Origin: Buddleja alternifolia
Taxonomy: Eukaryota; Streptophyta; Magnoliopsida; Lamiales; Scrophulariaceae
Assembly: GCA_019426215.1 (NCBI GenBank)
Contig: CM033408.1
Coordinates: forward strand, 23,318,375 to 23,382,374
Direction of reading: 5' to 3'
DNA length: 64,000 nucleotides
Each line of letters begins with the position of its first letter. The first letter of the stretch is position 1. Below the pieces are notes generated by a model. The model searched no databases and was not told where the DNA came from. It was given only the letters and a program-made list of their open reading frames with translations. The translations under genes and the position numbers were made by a program. Positions 1 through 10,857 of this stretch are shown piece after piece.

Positions 1-206
1 CGAGGTCCTTGGATTTTTTACAAAATACCAAAATGTCCTTGTCAAATCTTAACAACTCGGAAAATAAGGGGACTAGTAATCTGGTTTTCAAAAGGATGAA
101 ATTGTAATATGCTTTATTGACTGGGGAAGTTATGGTAATATAAAATTGGCCATAGGCTTTTTCGTCTTTATCTTGAATGTAAGTTCACATTTGCTCTACT
201 TTATAG
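1..206 (+). other. Intron of the GLR gene (3' part)
   Basis: AT-rich sequence without coding capacity in the frame of the following exon. It ends in a T-rich tract and an AG at 205-206, directly before a reading frame that matches plant glutamate receptor-like proteins. The upstream exons of the gene lie outside the window. Confidence 0.7.
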
Positions 207-698
<492 letters not shown>

Positions 699-1361
699 AG
701 TGAAATTCTTGGTCAGTTTATTTAGAAGCAATTAAAAGGTGATGAGAACAAATTCAATTGCATCTCCATAAAAGTGAGAAAGCAAAGAAAATAAAATGAA
801 GATGTAGAGGTTATATTGTTTGCATTTTCAATATAACATGAAATGATGTAAATCGTCCAGACTGACACTACATATGGCTATATTATATAGAGACATAAAT
901 TAGTTTCTGAAAAATCTGGGTATTGTTTGTTGACTTAATTGTTCTTAATAGATATCTCCTTTCAAATATCTTCAACCTAGTGTTTTAAAAAGCGAAGACG
1001 CGGGGCGGACGTTTCATATCTCACGGGGCAGGGCGTACGCCCCACGAATTTTGGTTTTCTTATATTGAAAAATATTATATAATGTTAAAAATTAATTTTA
1101 AATTAGAGAAAAATTACAAAAATTGAAGAATAAAATTTAGTAGGAGAAAAATACAAACCTTGCCTAATCCTTGGTTGAAAATTTCTGAAAGGTGAAAACT
1201 TGAGAGTTGAGACTTGAGAAAACTTTCAATCGTAGGAGAGAAGAAGCGTGGAAGGGTATTTTAAATTTTTAATTCTTTTGACTTATTAGGATAGTAGTGT
1301 GTCATCGGTCTTCAAATAAAATAATAAAGTAAAAATTACTAAAAAACCCTTAATATAAACT
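699..1361. other. 3' flank of GLR, no gene seen
   Basis: Presumed 3' UTR followed by AT-rich intergenic DNA. A short GC-rich patch at about 998-1052, with the word acggggca and its variants, stands out but encodes nothing recognisable. It may be the end of an old DNA transposon. Confidence 0.4.
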
Positions 1362-1905
1362 TTTACATCCAAAAAGCCCATGATAATATTTGTCATCCAA
1401 AAAACCCACTCCATCAACTTTTAATTCCAAAAAACCCAAATTTAGAGTTAACAAATTTATGGACTTAATTGTCATTAGCCTACTAAATTAAAAACTAATC
1501 AATTATAGGTTTGCAATGAATTTATTTATTTAAAATTTTTATATTGATAATTGGTACTAATTCTAATTTTAATCTTAAATTTTTAGATTTTTTAATGTTT
1601 TTTAAAAAATTAAAACATAGATTTATAGATACTTACCATATTAAAAGCAATATAAATTATACAGAAATATTTAAAAAAAATTAATATTACAAAATAAAAT
1701 TCGTATTTTATGATTCTTTAATTTGAAAGAATTAAAGCAAAACGATTCCAATAAACATTGATCAATTATTAACTTAATAAATAAAGGGTAGTTTAGTCGA
1801 AAAAGTTGTTAATCCTCACTTTTGGGGTATTTGGAATGAAAAGTTTGTAGAATGGGTTTTTTAGATTGAAAAATATTTTCATGAGTTTTTTTGAATTTGA
1901 AACTC
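1362..1905. mobile_element. Nonautonomous long-inverted-repeat element
   Basis: The stretch at 1362-1463, with regularly spaced AAAAAACCCA words, is matched in inverted orientation by about 1793-1905. The interior is AT-rich and non-coding. Such long, degenerate terminal inverted repeats are typical of Mutator-like MITEs in plants. The right arm stops at the broken end of the neighbouring copia element, so the outer boundary and target duplication could not be recognised. Confidence 0.55.
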
Positions 1906-1939
1906 CTCTACTTTTGTAGTTGGACATTTATTTGGACTT

Positions 1940-3291
1940 GACATCAGCCTGTACTTTTCCTGCTTCAAGTCCAACTCCTCTAGAAACTTCTTTAACCACA
2001 ATACCTCTGTACATGCTTCAATCACAGCAATGTACTCGGCCTCTGTTGTGGATAATGCCACGCATTTTTGAAGTTTCGACTGTCAAGAAATAGCTCCCCC
2101 TGCAAAGGTAATCAAGTATCCGGACGTGGACTTCCTAGAATCAATATCACCAGCCATGTCTGCATCTGTGTACCCCTCTAAAATAGTTTGGCCATCACCA
2201 AACATTAGACATAGTCTCAAAGTGCCTGTCAGATACCGCAAGATCTATTTCACTGCTTCCCAGTGGTCCTTGCTAGGGTTAGACAAAAAGCGACTAACTA
2301 CGCCAACTGCATGAGCAATATCGGGTCTAGTACATACCATAGCATACATCAAACTGCCAACTACAGAAGCGTATGGTATGTTCTTCATCTCTTGTTTATC
2401 TTCCTCACTTGTGGGACATTGTGCGAAGCTGAGTTTGAAATGACCCGCAAGTGGAGTACTAACCACTTTAGATTTGCTCATGTTGAACCTCTCAAGAACT
2501 TTCTCAATGTACTTTTCTTGAGATAACCAGAGCTTCTTGTCAGCTCTATCCCTAGAGATTTTCATTCCAAGGATATGCTTAGTCGGGCCAAAGTTTTTCA
2601 TCGCAAAAGACTTTCCAAGCTCTTTCTTCATCTTCTCAATCTTGCTAGCATCATGACCTACGATCAGCATGTTATCAACGTATAACAATAGAATGATAAA
2701 ATCTCCATCTGAGAATTTCTTAAAGAATACACAGTGATCTAAGCTGGTCCTCGTGTAGTCATGGTCTGTCATGAACGAGTCAGATTTCTGTACCACTGTC
2801 TGGGAGCTTGCTTTAGACCGTACAAGTTTTTCTTCAACCTGCACACCAACTTTTCTTTTCCTTTGACTCTGAACCCTTCCGGCTGCTCCATGTAGATTTC
2901 TTCATCTAGATCTCCATGAAGAAATGCGGTCTTCACATCAAGTTGTTCAATCTCTAGACTGAGACTGGCAGCGATCCCAAGAACAACTCTGATTGAAGAC
3001 ATCTTCACCACTGGTGAGAAAATTTCTTCAAAATCAACACCCTTTTTCTGATTGAAACCCTTCACGACTAGCCTTGCTTTATTGTTGTGAGCTATGTTCC
3101 ACATTCTTCAACTTGTACACCCACTTATTTTTTAGTGTTCTCTTGCCTTTAGACAGCTTCACCAAGTCATAGGTGTGATTTTCTTGAAAGGATTTCATCT
3201 CCTCTTTCATGGCCTCTGTCCACATATCTTTATGATTATGTGATATGGCCTCTGGGTAACTCTCTGGTTCTCCCCCATCAGTGAGCATCAC
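1940..3291 (-). pseudogene. copia reverse transcriptase and partial RNase H
   Basis: Three frames (3291-3079, 3104-2769, 2844-2245) together form the RVT_2 reverse transcriptase: WVYKLK, ARLVVKGFNQ, DVKTAFLHGDL, LKKNLYGLKQAPRQWY and the catalytic box. The box reads YVDN instead of YVDD, so an active-site aspartate is lost. A last frame (2061-1879) holds the RNase H start, with STTEAEYIA, and leaves copia homology near 1940. The frame breaks and the lost aspartate show a non-functional enzyme. Confidence 0.82.
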
Positions 3292-3558
3292 ATACTCATT
3301 TGGATTATATCTGGTCGAAGGACGTGTTTGTCTGGTTGACTTTCTAACCGTCGCCTCCGGTGGAGGAACTGGATCATCAGTCTATATAGGTGGCACCTGA
3401 TCATCAACTGGCTCATCATCAGTTGTGTCATTCTGCTCGCCCTGTACATCTCTCCCGTGATCCCGAGTTGTACGTGAAGGAACTGGATCTAAGTCATCAG
3501 GAACTTCCTGAGAAGATTCTCTTCTCTCGTACTGTTTTGTGTCGTCAGATGTTTGTTC

Positions 3559-4977
3559 CTAAAGAAACACAACATCTCTACTTCTGATAACTTTCCTATT
3601 CATCGGGTCCCAAAGTCTATAACCAAACTCTTCATGGCTATAGACCAAGAAAGTACATGGTTTGGTTTTGTCATCAAGCTTGGATCTTTCATCTTTTGGA
3701 ATATAAACAAACGCCCTGCAGCCAAACACTCTCAAGTGTTTGTAGGAAACATCTTTCCCCGACCAAACTCTATCTGGAATGTCACCATCCAAAGGAGCTG
3801 ATGGAGAAAGGTTGATCAAGTCAACTGCAGTCCTCATTGCTTCACCCCAAAAGGGTTTGGGCAATTTTGAGTGTGATAACATATACTTGATCCTCTCACA
3901 AATTGTCTTGTTCATCCTCTCCGCCACACCATTGTGTTGTGGAGTTTTTGGAATGCTCTTCTCAAGCCTGATACCATGGTCACGACAATGTTGTTCAAAT
4001 GGATCCTGGTATTCGCCACCGTTGTCTGAACGAATACACTTCAACTTCCTTTCGGTTTCTTTTTCGAATTTTGTTTGAAAATGCTTAAAGACTATTATAA
4101 CCTAGTCTTTAGATTTCAAAGCAAAACACTAGACCTTTCTAGATAAATCATCAATGAATGTGACAAAGTATACTGCACCACCAAGTGTTTTGTCTTTCAT
4201 ATAGCATACATTTGTATGCACCAAGTCCAGAGGATATGATTTTCTGGACTGATAAAAGCTCTTGAATGCAACTCTGTGTTGTTTTTCTGCTAAACAATGA
4301 ACACAAGTTCGTAGCTCTATCCCATTGACGTCAGGGAGGAGTTTCTTCTTAGCCAAAAGTTGCATGCTTGTTTGGCTCAAGTGTCCAAGCCTCTTATGCC
4401 TTAGCTCAATGGAGGAACTATTGACTGCCGCATTCACCTCTCCATTGGATAATTTTGCTTGCATCGAGTAGAATGAGTTCTTTTTCTTACCTTTTGCAAT
4501 AATCAGAGGACCTTTGGTGAGCTTCCATTTTCCTTCACCAAAGTTACTGACATAGCCGTCATCATCTAGCTTGCCAGTGGAAATAATGTTGAGCCGAATA
4601 TCAGGAATATGTCTGATGTCTCTCAGAATGATTCGACACCCTGTGTCAGTTTCCAAGTTAATGTTCCCCATGACAATAACCTCTGTCACACCATGATTGG
4701 CCATTCTGACTCTTCCAAAGTTACCATTCGTGTACGATGTGAACATATCCCTATGTGGGGTGATATGATACGAGGCTCCTGAATCAATGATCCAATCTGT
4801 TTCTTGGCACGATAAACTGACACATGCATCATCGCAGATAATGACAACATCACCAACAGTTGCCACAACTGTGGTGTCTTTGTCATCTTTCTTGTTTTCA
4901 TTATTTCCATCTTTTGATCCCTTTTCTTCTTTCTGCAGTCTCTTTCGTAGTGGTTTGGACCACCACGGTAATGGCAT
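3559..4977 (-). pseudogene. copia protease and integrase, broken
   Basis: The first part (4977-4129) contains the aspartic protease motif DWIIDSGASYHI, the gag-pre-integrase zinc-binding pair (HKRLGHLS ... CVHCLAEKQH) and the start of the integrase core (VYFVTFIDDLS). A stop breaks the frame near 4129. The second part (4044-3559) continues the core with IRSDNGGEY and TPQHNGVAERMN, carrying the second aspartate and the glutamate, then the C-terminal KCTFLVYS-type segment. Order and motifs are those of copia pol. Confidence 0.83.
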
Positions 4978-5576
4978 TTGAAATTTCCTTTGAACTTGGA
5001 CTTCCCCCTGGATTTGTCTCTCTTGTGCTGAGGACCTCTATTTTTGTTTCTTCCTCGTCTGTCAGAATTTTCAGTCACCAAGTCATTTTGCTCAGTACTG
5101 AACTCCTGCCCCTTTCTTCTGGACTCTTCATTTAGAAGGCAATCTTTGACCACTTGCAGGGTCAAATCTCCATTTGGAGCTGAGTTGCTGACTAACACTA
5201 CGAGGGTATCCCAACTGTCCGGTAATGAGCTGAGCAACAATAAAGCAATCACTTCATCATCGAGGGGTATCTTCATGTTGATGGATTGATTTATTAAGCC
5301 CTGGTACGCATTAAGATGCTCCGTCATATTGGCACCCTCCATGTACCGTAGCCGGACAATTTTTCTAATAACAGAAGCTTTGTTTAAGGCATTTTTTCCC
5401 TCAAACATCGCCTCCATATTTTTCCATAGAACATCAGCCTTTTTCTCATTTGCTAAGTGATGGAAGATACTATGTTCAAGAAAACGTTGAATAAACCCGA
5501 CCGTCTTTTTGTGCAGGATGGTCCACTCATCCACACTCATATCTTCTGGTTTAGATATATCTCTATGCAAGGGCAA
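4686..5576 (-). pseudogene. copia gag (UBN2-type) fragment
   Basis: The 296-codon frame encodes the capsid-like domain of copia gag (UBN2/retrotran_gag type), followed by a basic stretch rich in R, K and G and a zinc knuckle. The knuckle reads CHYRGGPNHYERDC, so the second cysteine of CX2CX4HX4C is replaced by arginine. Past the knuckle the true frame shifts into the 4129-4977 frame, which holds protease. The gene therefore has a frameshift between gag and pol that a working copia element would not have. Confidence 0.8.
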
Positions 5577-5710
5577 TTACAAATCCTTGCAATAGAGAAG
5601 ATCTAACATATCGGTTTCCAAATTGAGTAGTTCGATCCGTTCAATTTGAACATCCCACCAATAGATGATGACTCCTCCATTTTTAATCCGTTACCTCAAA
5701 TATGAACGCG

Positions 5711-5722
5711 GCTCTGATGCCA
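5711..5722 (-). other. Primer binding site, tRNA-Met type
   Basis: Two bases inside the 5' LTR the minus strand reads TGGCATCAGAGC. This differs by one base from the usual initiator tRNA-Met complement TGGTATCAGAGC used by many copia elements. Confidence 0.75.
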
Positions 5723-5724
5723 CT

Positions 5725-6446
5725 TGTTAGGAAAAAATGCCATAATGACAATGACACCGGTGCAACGGAAGTGATATAATTCTTTTTCCCACTAACTAGA
5801 TAAAAATGAGATCACACCAACGATAGTACGATAGAAAGAAATAGAATAAACGAGACAATAGTTTTTACGTGAAAACCCCAAATCGGGAAAAACCACGGGA
5901 CCGAAGTCGAAAACCTCCACTATATCGATAATGGGCGTACACAATTTCTAAGTAGGGGATACACTAAATCTTTAAGAGAATATCCCTTGGATTAAAAATA
6001 CATCAAGTTTAATAAACTTGGAATTTTAGAAGAAAAATAGAACACACCCTCAATCTTATTTTTCTTCTCCTATTTTTCCTCTCTTTCTCTCGAAACTCTC
6101 TCTATCTCTCTCGCTACTCTCTCTATCTCACTTAGAGATTGTTGTTTGGTGTGTTTGAGTAGGGCAAGAGGTGCCTCTATTTATAGGGGAAAATGCATGG
6201 CATTTTGTGTGAATTACCATTCATTTGAGGGGCATTTAGGGGAATCAAATTTGGCAACTTGCCATGGTTAGCTCATGCATGACCTCTCTTGAGGTCATGC
6301 ATGACCTACAATCCTTATTAATTTCTTTTTCTTTTAGTATATGTGGGCCCACACATGAGGGACCCACCCAACACATTTGAAACTACCTTATAAATTTGTG
6401 AACTTATTGCAATTTATATTCCTTTTTAGAATATATTGCATCAACA
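5725..6446 (-). repeat. 5' LTR of the copia element (722 bp)
   Basis: On the minus strand the LTR begins TGTTGATGCAAT at 6446 and ends CTAACA at 5725, the canonical TG...CA ends. A TATA-like stretch (TATAAATAGAGG on minus) lies near 6172-6186, next to a CT-rich leader, as expected for the retrotransposon promoter. The partner LTR is not in the window. Confidence 0.8.
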
Positions 6447-6624
6447 ATTTTTCATGCATTTGATGTCTCTGAAGACAGGATTTTTGGTTGAAAGGTTGCA
6501 ATGTGGAATCCATGTTCAAATTCCTAGATAAAGCAAAAAATTATAATTTTGTTTGTTAAGGAATAAGGGATAGCTTATCTATAGCAGATTTAGCCGTGTC
6601 ACCTTCATAAAGAGGTTTTGGAGC

Positions 6625-7104
6625 ATGGATCGAATAGGTCCAAATGCAAGCGATTTAGATTTATATGTTGGTTTGGAGAGTGGGGATACAACAAGCGATG
6701 AAGACGCGAGCAAATGCCATGAATTGCCTTGTGAAAACTCAAGGAATCTCATGATTACGACAAGGAGTGGATTTATGGGTTCAGAGTCGCCTTATTTTTC
6801 AAGTTCATACAAAAAATTATCAGATTCTGATGAGAGTTCTGGCAATAATAAAGAGCAAATGGCGAAATTTAGGGAAGTTATGGTAAATTTTTTAGATGAG
6901 AAGGAAAAGAGTAAGAAGAAGAAGTTTGTAAAGCCTTCAAAGCCACCTCGACCTCCTAGAGGCCCCTTGTCGTCTGCTTGTGACATGAAATTGCTGAAGG
7001 AAATTTCGGAGATGAACTCGAAACACGGAAGGAGAAAAAGAATGAGGATGTTGAAGAAAATAAGAAAGAAGAAGGAATCACCATTCTGTAGTAATGTTTT
7101 ATGA
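6625..7104 (+). CDS. Lysine-rich protein of unknown function
   Basis: An intact 159-codon frame starts at an ATG 179 bp beyond the copia LTR. The N-terminal half is acidic and serine-rich (SGDTTSDEDASK, SDSDESSG). It is followed by a lysine cluster, a proline-rich turn (KPSKPPRPPRGPLSSACD), a segment MKLLKEISEMNSKHG and a strongly basic tail RRKRMRMLKKIRKKK that could be a nuclear localisation signal. No catalytic domain or membrane segment is visible. Length, codon use and the ordered blocks favour a real host gene over chance, but I do not recognise the family. Confidence 0.55.
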   Translation: MDRIGPNASDLDLYVGLESGDTTSDEDASKCHELPCENSRNLMITTRSGFMGSESPYFSSSYKKLSDSDESSGNNKEQMAKFREVMVNFLDEKEKSKKKKFVKPSKPPRPPRGPLSSACDMKLLKEISEMNSKHGRRKRMRMLKKIRKKKESPFCSNVL

Positions 7105-7332
7105 TGTTTGGTGACTTTAATCTTCTTTCTATGCTATTTGGTGACTTTAATCTTCTTTCTGGTGATTGTATTTCATGGTAATATCTAATCCTTATTAGTT
7201 TTTATTGTTGAAATCCAATCATAAGTATATTTACCTTTTACGTACTTTTGTAATACTCGCATATTTTACATCGTTGAATCTTCAGGCGTCTTGAGTTCTC
7301 GGGTGTCAATTTGATGCTCACCAAACATACGC
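7105..7332. repeat. 3' flank with a 24-bp direct duplication
   Basis: Just after the stop of the lysine-rich ORF, the 24-mer at 7107-7130 is repeated exactly at 7137-7160 (period 30 bp), as a local tandem duplication in the presumed 3' UTR. The rest of the stretch to the MITE shows nothing further. Confidence 0.6.
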
Positions 7333-7335
7333 TTA

Positions 7336-7571
7336 GAGAGTGTTTGGCTAAACTTATTTTAAAGAGCTTATAAGCTCCTAGTGCATATAAGATATTTTTG
7401 GAGCTTATAAGCACTTCAGGTTATTAAATCTTAAAAAATAAGTTGGGGTTCCCTTACTTATTTTTTAAGAGCTTATAAGCTCCTAACATCTTATTTTAAG
7501 AACTTATAAGTTGTTTCACAAAAAAAATTTCCAAACACTTTAAGAGCTTATAAGGTTAGCCAAACACTCTC
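7336..7571. mobile_element. Tourist-like MITE (PIF/Harbinger type)
   Basis: The 236 bp element begins GAGAGTGTTTGGCTAA and ends TTAGCCAAACACTCTC, a perfect inverted pair, and is flanked on both sides by TTA (7333-7335 and 7572-7574). The 3-bp TTA duplication and the GTGTTTGG end are typical of PIF/Harbinger-derived MITEs. The interior holds several GAGCTTATAAGCTC palindromes. Confidence 0.87.
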
Positions 7572-7610
7572 TTAAATTTTGCACCTAAAATTGTTCTTCG
7601 GCGTGGATGT

Positions 7611-9940
7611 TTCTAACATTGTGTGATTTCTAAAGGCTTTTCTATTGAACACAGAACATGTACACAAGGCAGGATCCTAACCATTAAAATTCACAGAGGT
7701 GAAGCCCTGACTGAACCAAAGAGCAGTAAAAATGAAATTATTAGATTTTACCATGCTTTGATGGGTGCATCCACTTCAGCTAGTGCATATATTAATTCAA
7801 AGGTAGTGAAACAAGGCTATACCCTACAGAAGGAGGATATTGGGCTACTTCACACTCCAATTACTAGGGAGGAAATTAAGAAGGTGGTATTCTCTATACC
7901 CGAGGACAAGAACCCTGGTCCTGACGGATTCAATTCTCAGTTTTATAGAAGAACTTGGCCCATTACAAGGGATGAGATAACCAATGTTGTCTTAGACTGT
8001 TTCGCTAAGAGGATGATGCTAAATGAGATCAACCATACACTGCTACACCTTATCCCAAAGTGTCAAGCCCCCTCCATTGTAAGTGATTTCAGGCCTATTG
8101 CGTGTTGTACAATGTTGTATAAAATAATATCTAAGATCTTATGCAATAGAATCAAAACTGTCTTGCCTAGTACTGTTGATCATGCCCAGGGGCCGTTTAT
8201 AGCTGGTGGAACCATTGTTGACAGTGTAGTTCTGTGATATGAGTTAGTGAAGGGATACAAGAGGAAGGGTATCTCTCCTCGAGTTGTCATGAAAGTTGAC
8301 ATTAGAAAGGCGTATGACACTGTCAGTTGGGATTTCCTAGAGAAAATATTATATGCTTATGGATTTCCCTCTGATATGGTTGAGATGATTATGTTATATG
8401 TCTCTTCAACTAGTTACTCAGTTATGGTTCATGGGCCTGTGTTTGGTTATTTTAAGGGTAGGAGAGGTTTGAGGCAGGGGGATGCAATGTCCCCATACTT
8501 TTTTGTGTTGGTTGTGGATTATCTTTCCAGAAGCTTCAAAATGCTACATAAGGACATTAAATTCAAATTTCATCCTAAGTGGGATCATCAACTTGTGTTT
8601 CGCAGATGATCTAATGATGTTTTGCAAGGGGGATTTGGAGTCTATTATGAAAATTCAGGGCTGCTTTGGACAATTTTTTGAATCCTCGAGACTCCAGGCT
8701 AATCTTGACAAGAGCCAGATAATTTGTGGGGGTGTTAATGAAGCGTTAAAGGAACAAATTCTAAGGAATACAGGATATATGGAGGGTGAGATGTCAATGA
8801 GGTATTTGAGGGGTTCCCCTTATCTCATCTAGACTTACCATAAATAACTGTCAGCCATTAATTGACAAGATTTTACACAAAATAACCAGCTGGACTGCCA
8901 AATTTCTAACTTTTACAATGAGGACGTTGTTGATTAAAGCAGTTCTTTTTGGGGTCCAAATGTACTGGGGACAGATATTCCCTTTGCCAATTACAGTGGT
9001 TCAGGAGATTGAGAGGATGAGTAGAAATTTTTTGTGGAGTGGGAAGGCTAAAGGGCAATATCAAGTAGTAGTCAAATGGGAAGACATTTGTTTGCCAAAG
9101 AAAGAAGGAGGTCTGGGGATTATAAACTTGGGCAAATGGAACATGGATGCTCTGTTCAAGCAAATCTGGAACATAGCCAACAAACAGGACTCTCCTTGGA
9201 TCAAGTGGATCCATATGTATTACCTCAAAAAATGAGACTATATGGACAGTACAAGTGAGTCAAATAGCATCATGGCTTTGGAAGAGGTTATTACTTATCA
9301 GGAATGATTTCCTTGAAGCAATTGATGCAACCCGAAATCAGTGGCGAGGGGGGAAGTTTTCTATAAAACAGGCTCACATGCATGTCATGGAGCACTAGGA
9401 TGATGTGGACTGGAGGAAAGTGGCTTGGGGCAAAGGACCTATTGCTCAACATAGGTTCATTCTCTGGCTTGCCATGCTCAACAGGTTGAAGATTCGGGAC
9501 AGAATAGGCATCTGGAAAGAGCTAGAGGATGATAATTGCTTGATTTGTGCCAAAGAGCCCGAAAGTAAAGACCATCTACTTTAAATGCAGATTTACCAGG
9601 GAAGTGTGGCGGGGCTGCCTGGACAGATTGCACATTGGTTGCAAATCGGAGTGTTGGGTTGATAATGTGAAGTGGGTGGCCAAAGTCAGTAGGGGAAAAA
9701 CAAAGTTGAGTTGTTTGAAGAGGGCCCTGTTTGCAGCTTATGTATATTGCATTTGGGTTGAATGGAACCGTAGGATGTTTCAGGTAGTAAGTAATACTGT
9801 TAGAGATTTAATTGAACGCATTTGGTTTATTGTTAAATGTTAGGTGGATGGGATCTAATTGACCCGGGAATGCCTGGGAGACTATGTAATTTGTTGAACT
9901 ATTAATACAAGCTTACCGTTTCCAAAAAAAAAAAAAAAAA
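7611..9940 (+). mobile_element. 5'-truncated L1-type LINE, broken ORF2
   Basis: This is a non-LTR retrotransposon lacking the endonuclease part. Frames from 7623 onward encode the reverse transcriptase: NPGPDGFNSQFYR, the KVDIRKAYDTVSWDFL block, GLRQGDAMSPYFF and the catalytic FADD at about 8600. The thumb region, WEDICLPKKEGGLGI, and a C-terminal zf-RVT domain (CLICAKEPESKDHLLFKC) follow. Breaks include an in-frame TGA at 8235, a frameshift just before FADD and further shifts after 8830 and 9235. The element ends in a run of 17 A at 9924-9940, as expected for the 3' tail. No clear target duplication was found. Confidence 0.87.
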
Positions 9941-10857
9941 TCTTCAAATCGGTTAACCAAAACAAGGGCTCAAAAATGATTCTAAACACATAAAGTTCGA
10001 GTTACTAATACCAGAAACTTTATACAGCTGATGATGTCTGATAAAAGTACTTTGAGTTATTGCATGTAACATCCGAATTCAGATTGGTTCTGATATAGAG
10101 CAAATCATAGCATCTTGCTATGATCTTCCAAATAAAAGACAACAGTCAAAACACAAAACAGAAATCCACATCACTATCTGTGCGGAAATGTTCTCAACCA
10201 GGGGTGAGCAAACCCTAGATCCCAGTATAATCACAACCTTCCGTGTTTGGTAGGTCCCACATGGGTGCTACCGCATTAAAAATTATTATTGTACCAGGAT
10301 GTCGAGCTTCTGAACCTTTCTAAGGGTAATCCTAAATCAGGCAAAGAATTGCAACCACATCACTTACACATTTAAGTACTCAAGCATCTTCTTTCTTAGT
10401 GGAGAGCTTGCTTGCATTCTCTAATGGTATGTCCATAAAAATCAAATAAGAAACGAGACAGATAACAAGTGTAGTATTCTGGTACTATGATGCCTCATGA
10501 TAAATCCAAATAAAGAAACGAGATATTTAACAATAGCAGTATTCTGGTCACTATGACGCCTCATGTTAATTCTGATCACATATATAAATTCCTATGATGC
10601 CATTGCCACATGTTAAATTCAAATAAAGATAAAGTAATGGCTAAGATAATGTTTAACAAGTGTAGTACTCTGATCTTAATGATCAATTCAGTCAAATGAC
10701 TTGGAATATGGAAAACGTTTCTTGCCAAGTTCTTGTAGGTACCTATTTGCAAACAGATGTCCACTTCTCAGCCACTCTAAACCATAAACCATAACTGACA
10801 GTTTCAGGAAACAAAACGAAGTCCCGTAAATACCCTTTCACACCACCTATCAATAAC
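9941..10857. other. Non-coding, probably 3' UTR and flank of the IGR gene
   Basis: No open frame or RNA gene is recognised. The part nearest 10858 is presumably the 3' UTR of the minus-strand IGR-motif gene. Two short similar segments (about 10430-10515 and 10495-10565, with repeated cctcatg and cagatatttaacaa-like words) suggest minor internal duplication. Confidence 0.4.

Larger units (their letters stand above)
1906..6446 (-). mobile_element. Ty1/copia retrotransposon lacking its 3' LTR
   Basis: This is a copia-type element read on the minus strand. It has a 5' LTR (5725-6446), a tRNA-Met-type primer binding site, gag, protease, integrase, reverse transcriptase and the start of RNase H, in the copia order (integrase before reverse transcriptase). 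Recognisable pol homology stops near 1940 inside RNase H. There is no polypurine tract or second LTR, so the 3' end has been lost. The reading frame has several stops and frameshifts, and two key residues are changed (see the gag and RT entries), so the copy is dead. The family resembles Tork/Tnt1-like elements, but the lineage is an inference. Confidence 0.85.

Noticed and set aside
7570..9960. Target-site duplication around the LINE
   Set aside because: The sequence after the A tail (TCTTCAAATCGG) shares only a 5-base TCTTC with the 5' side, too short to count.
10240..10285. Possible tRNA-like hairpin (GGTAGGTCCCACATGGGTGCTACC)
   Set aside because: No acceptor stem, anticodon arm or TTCGANTC box in the right spacing.
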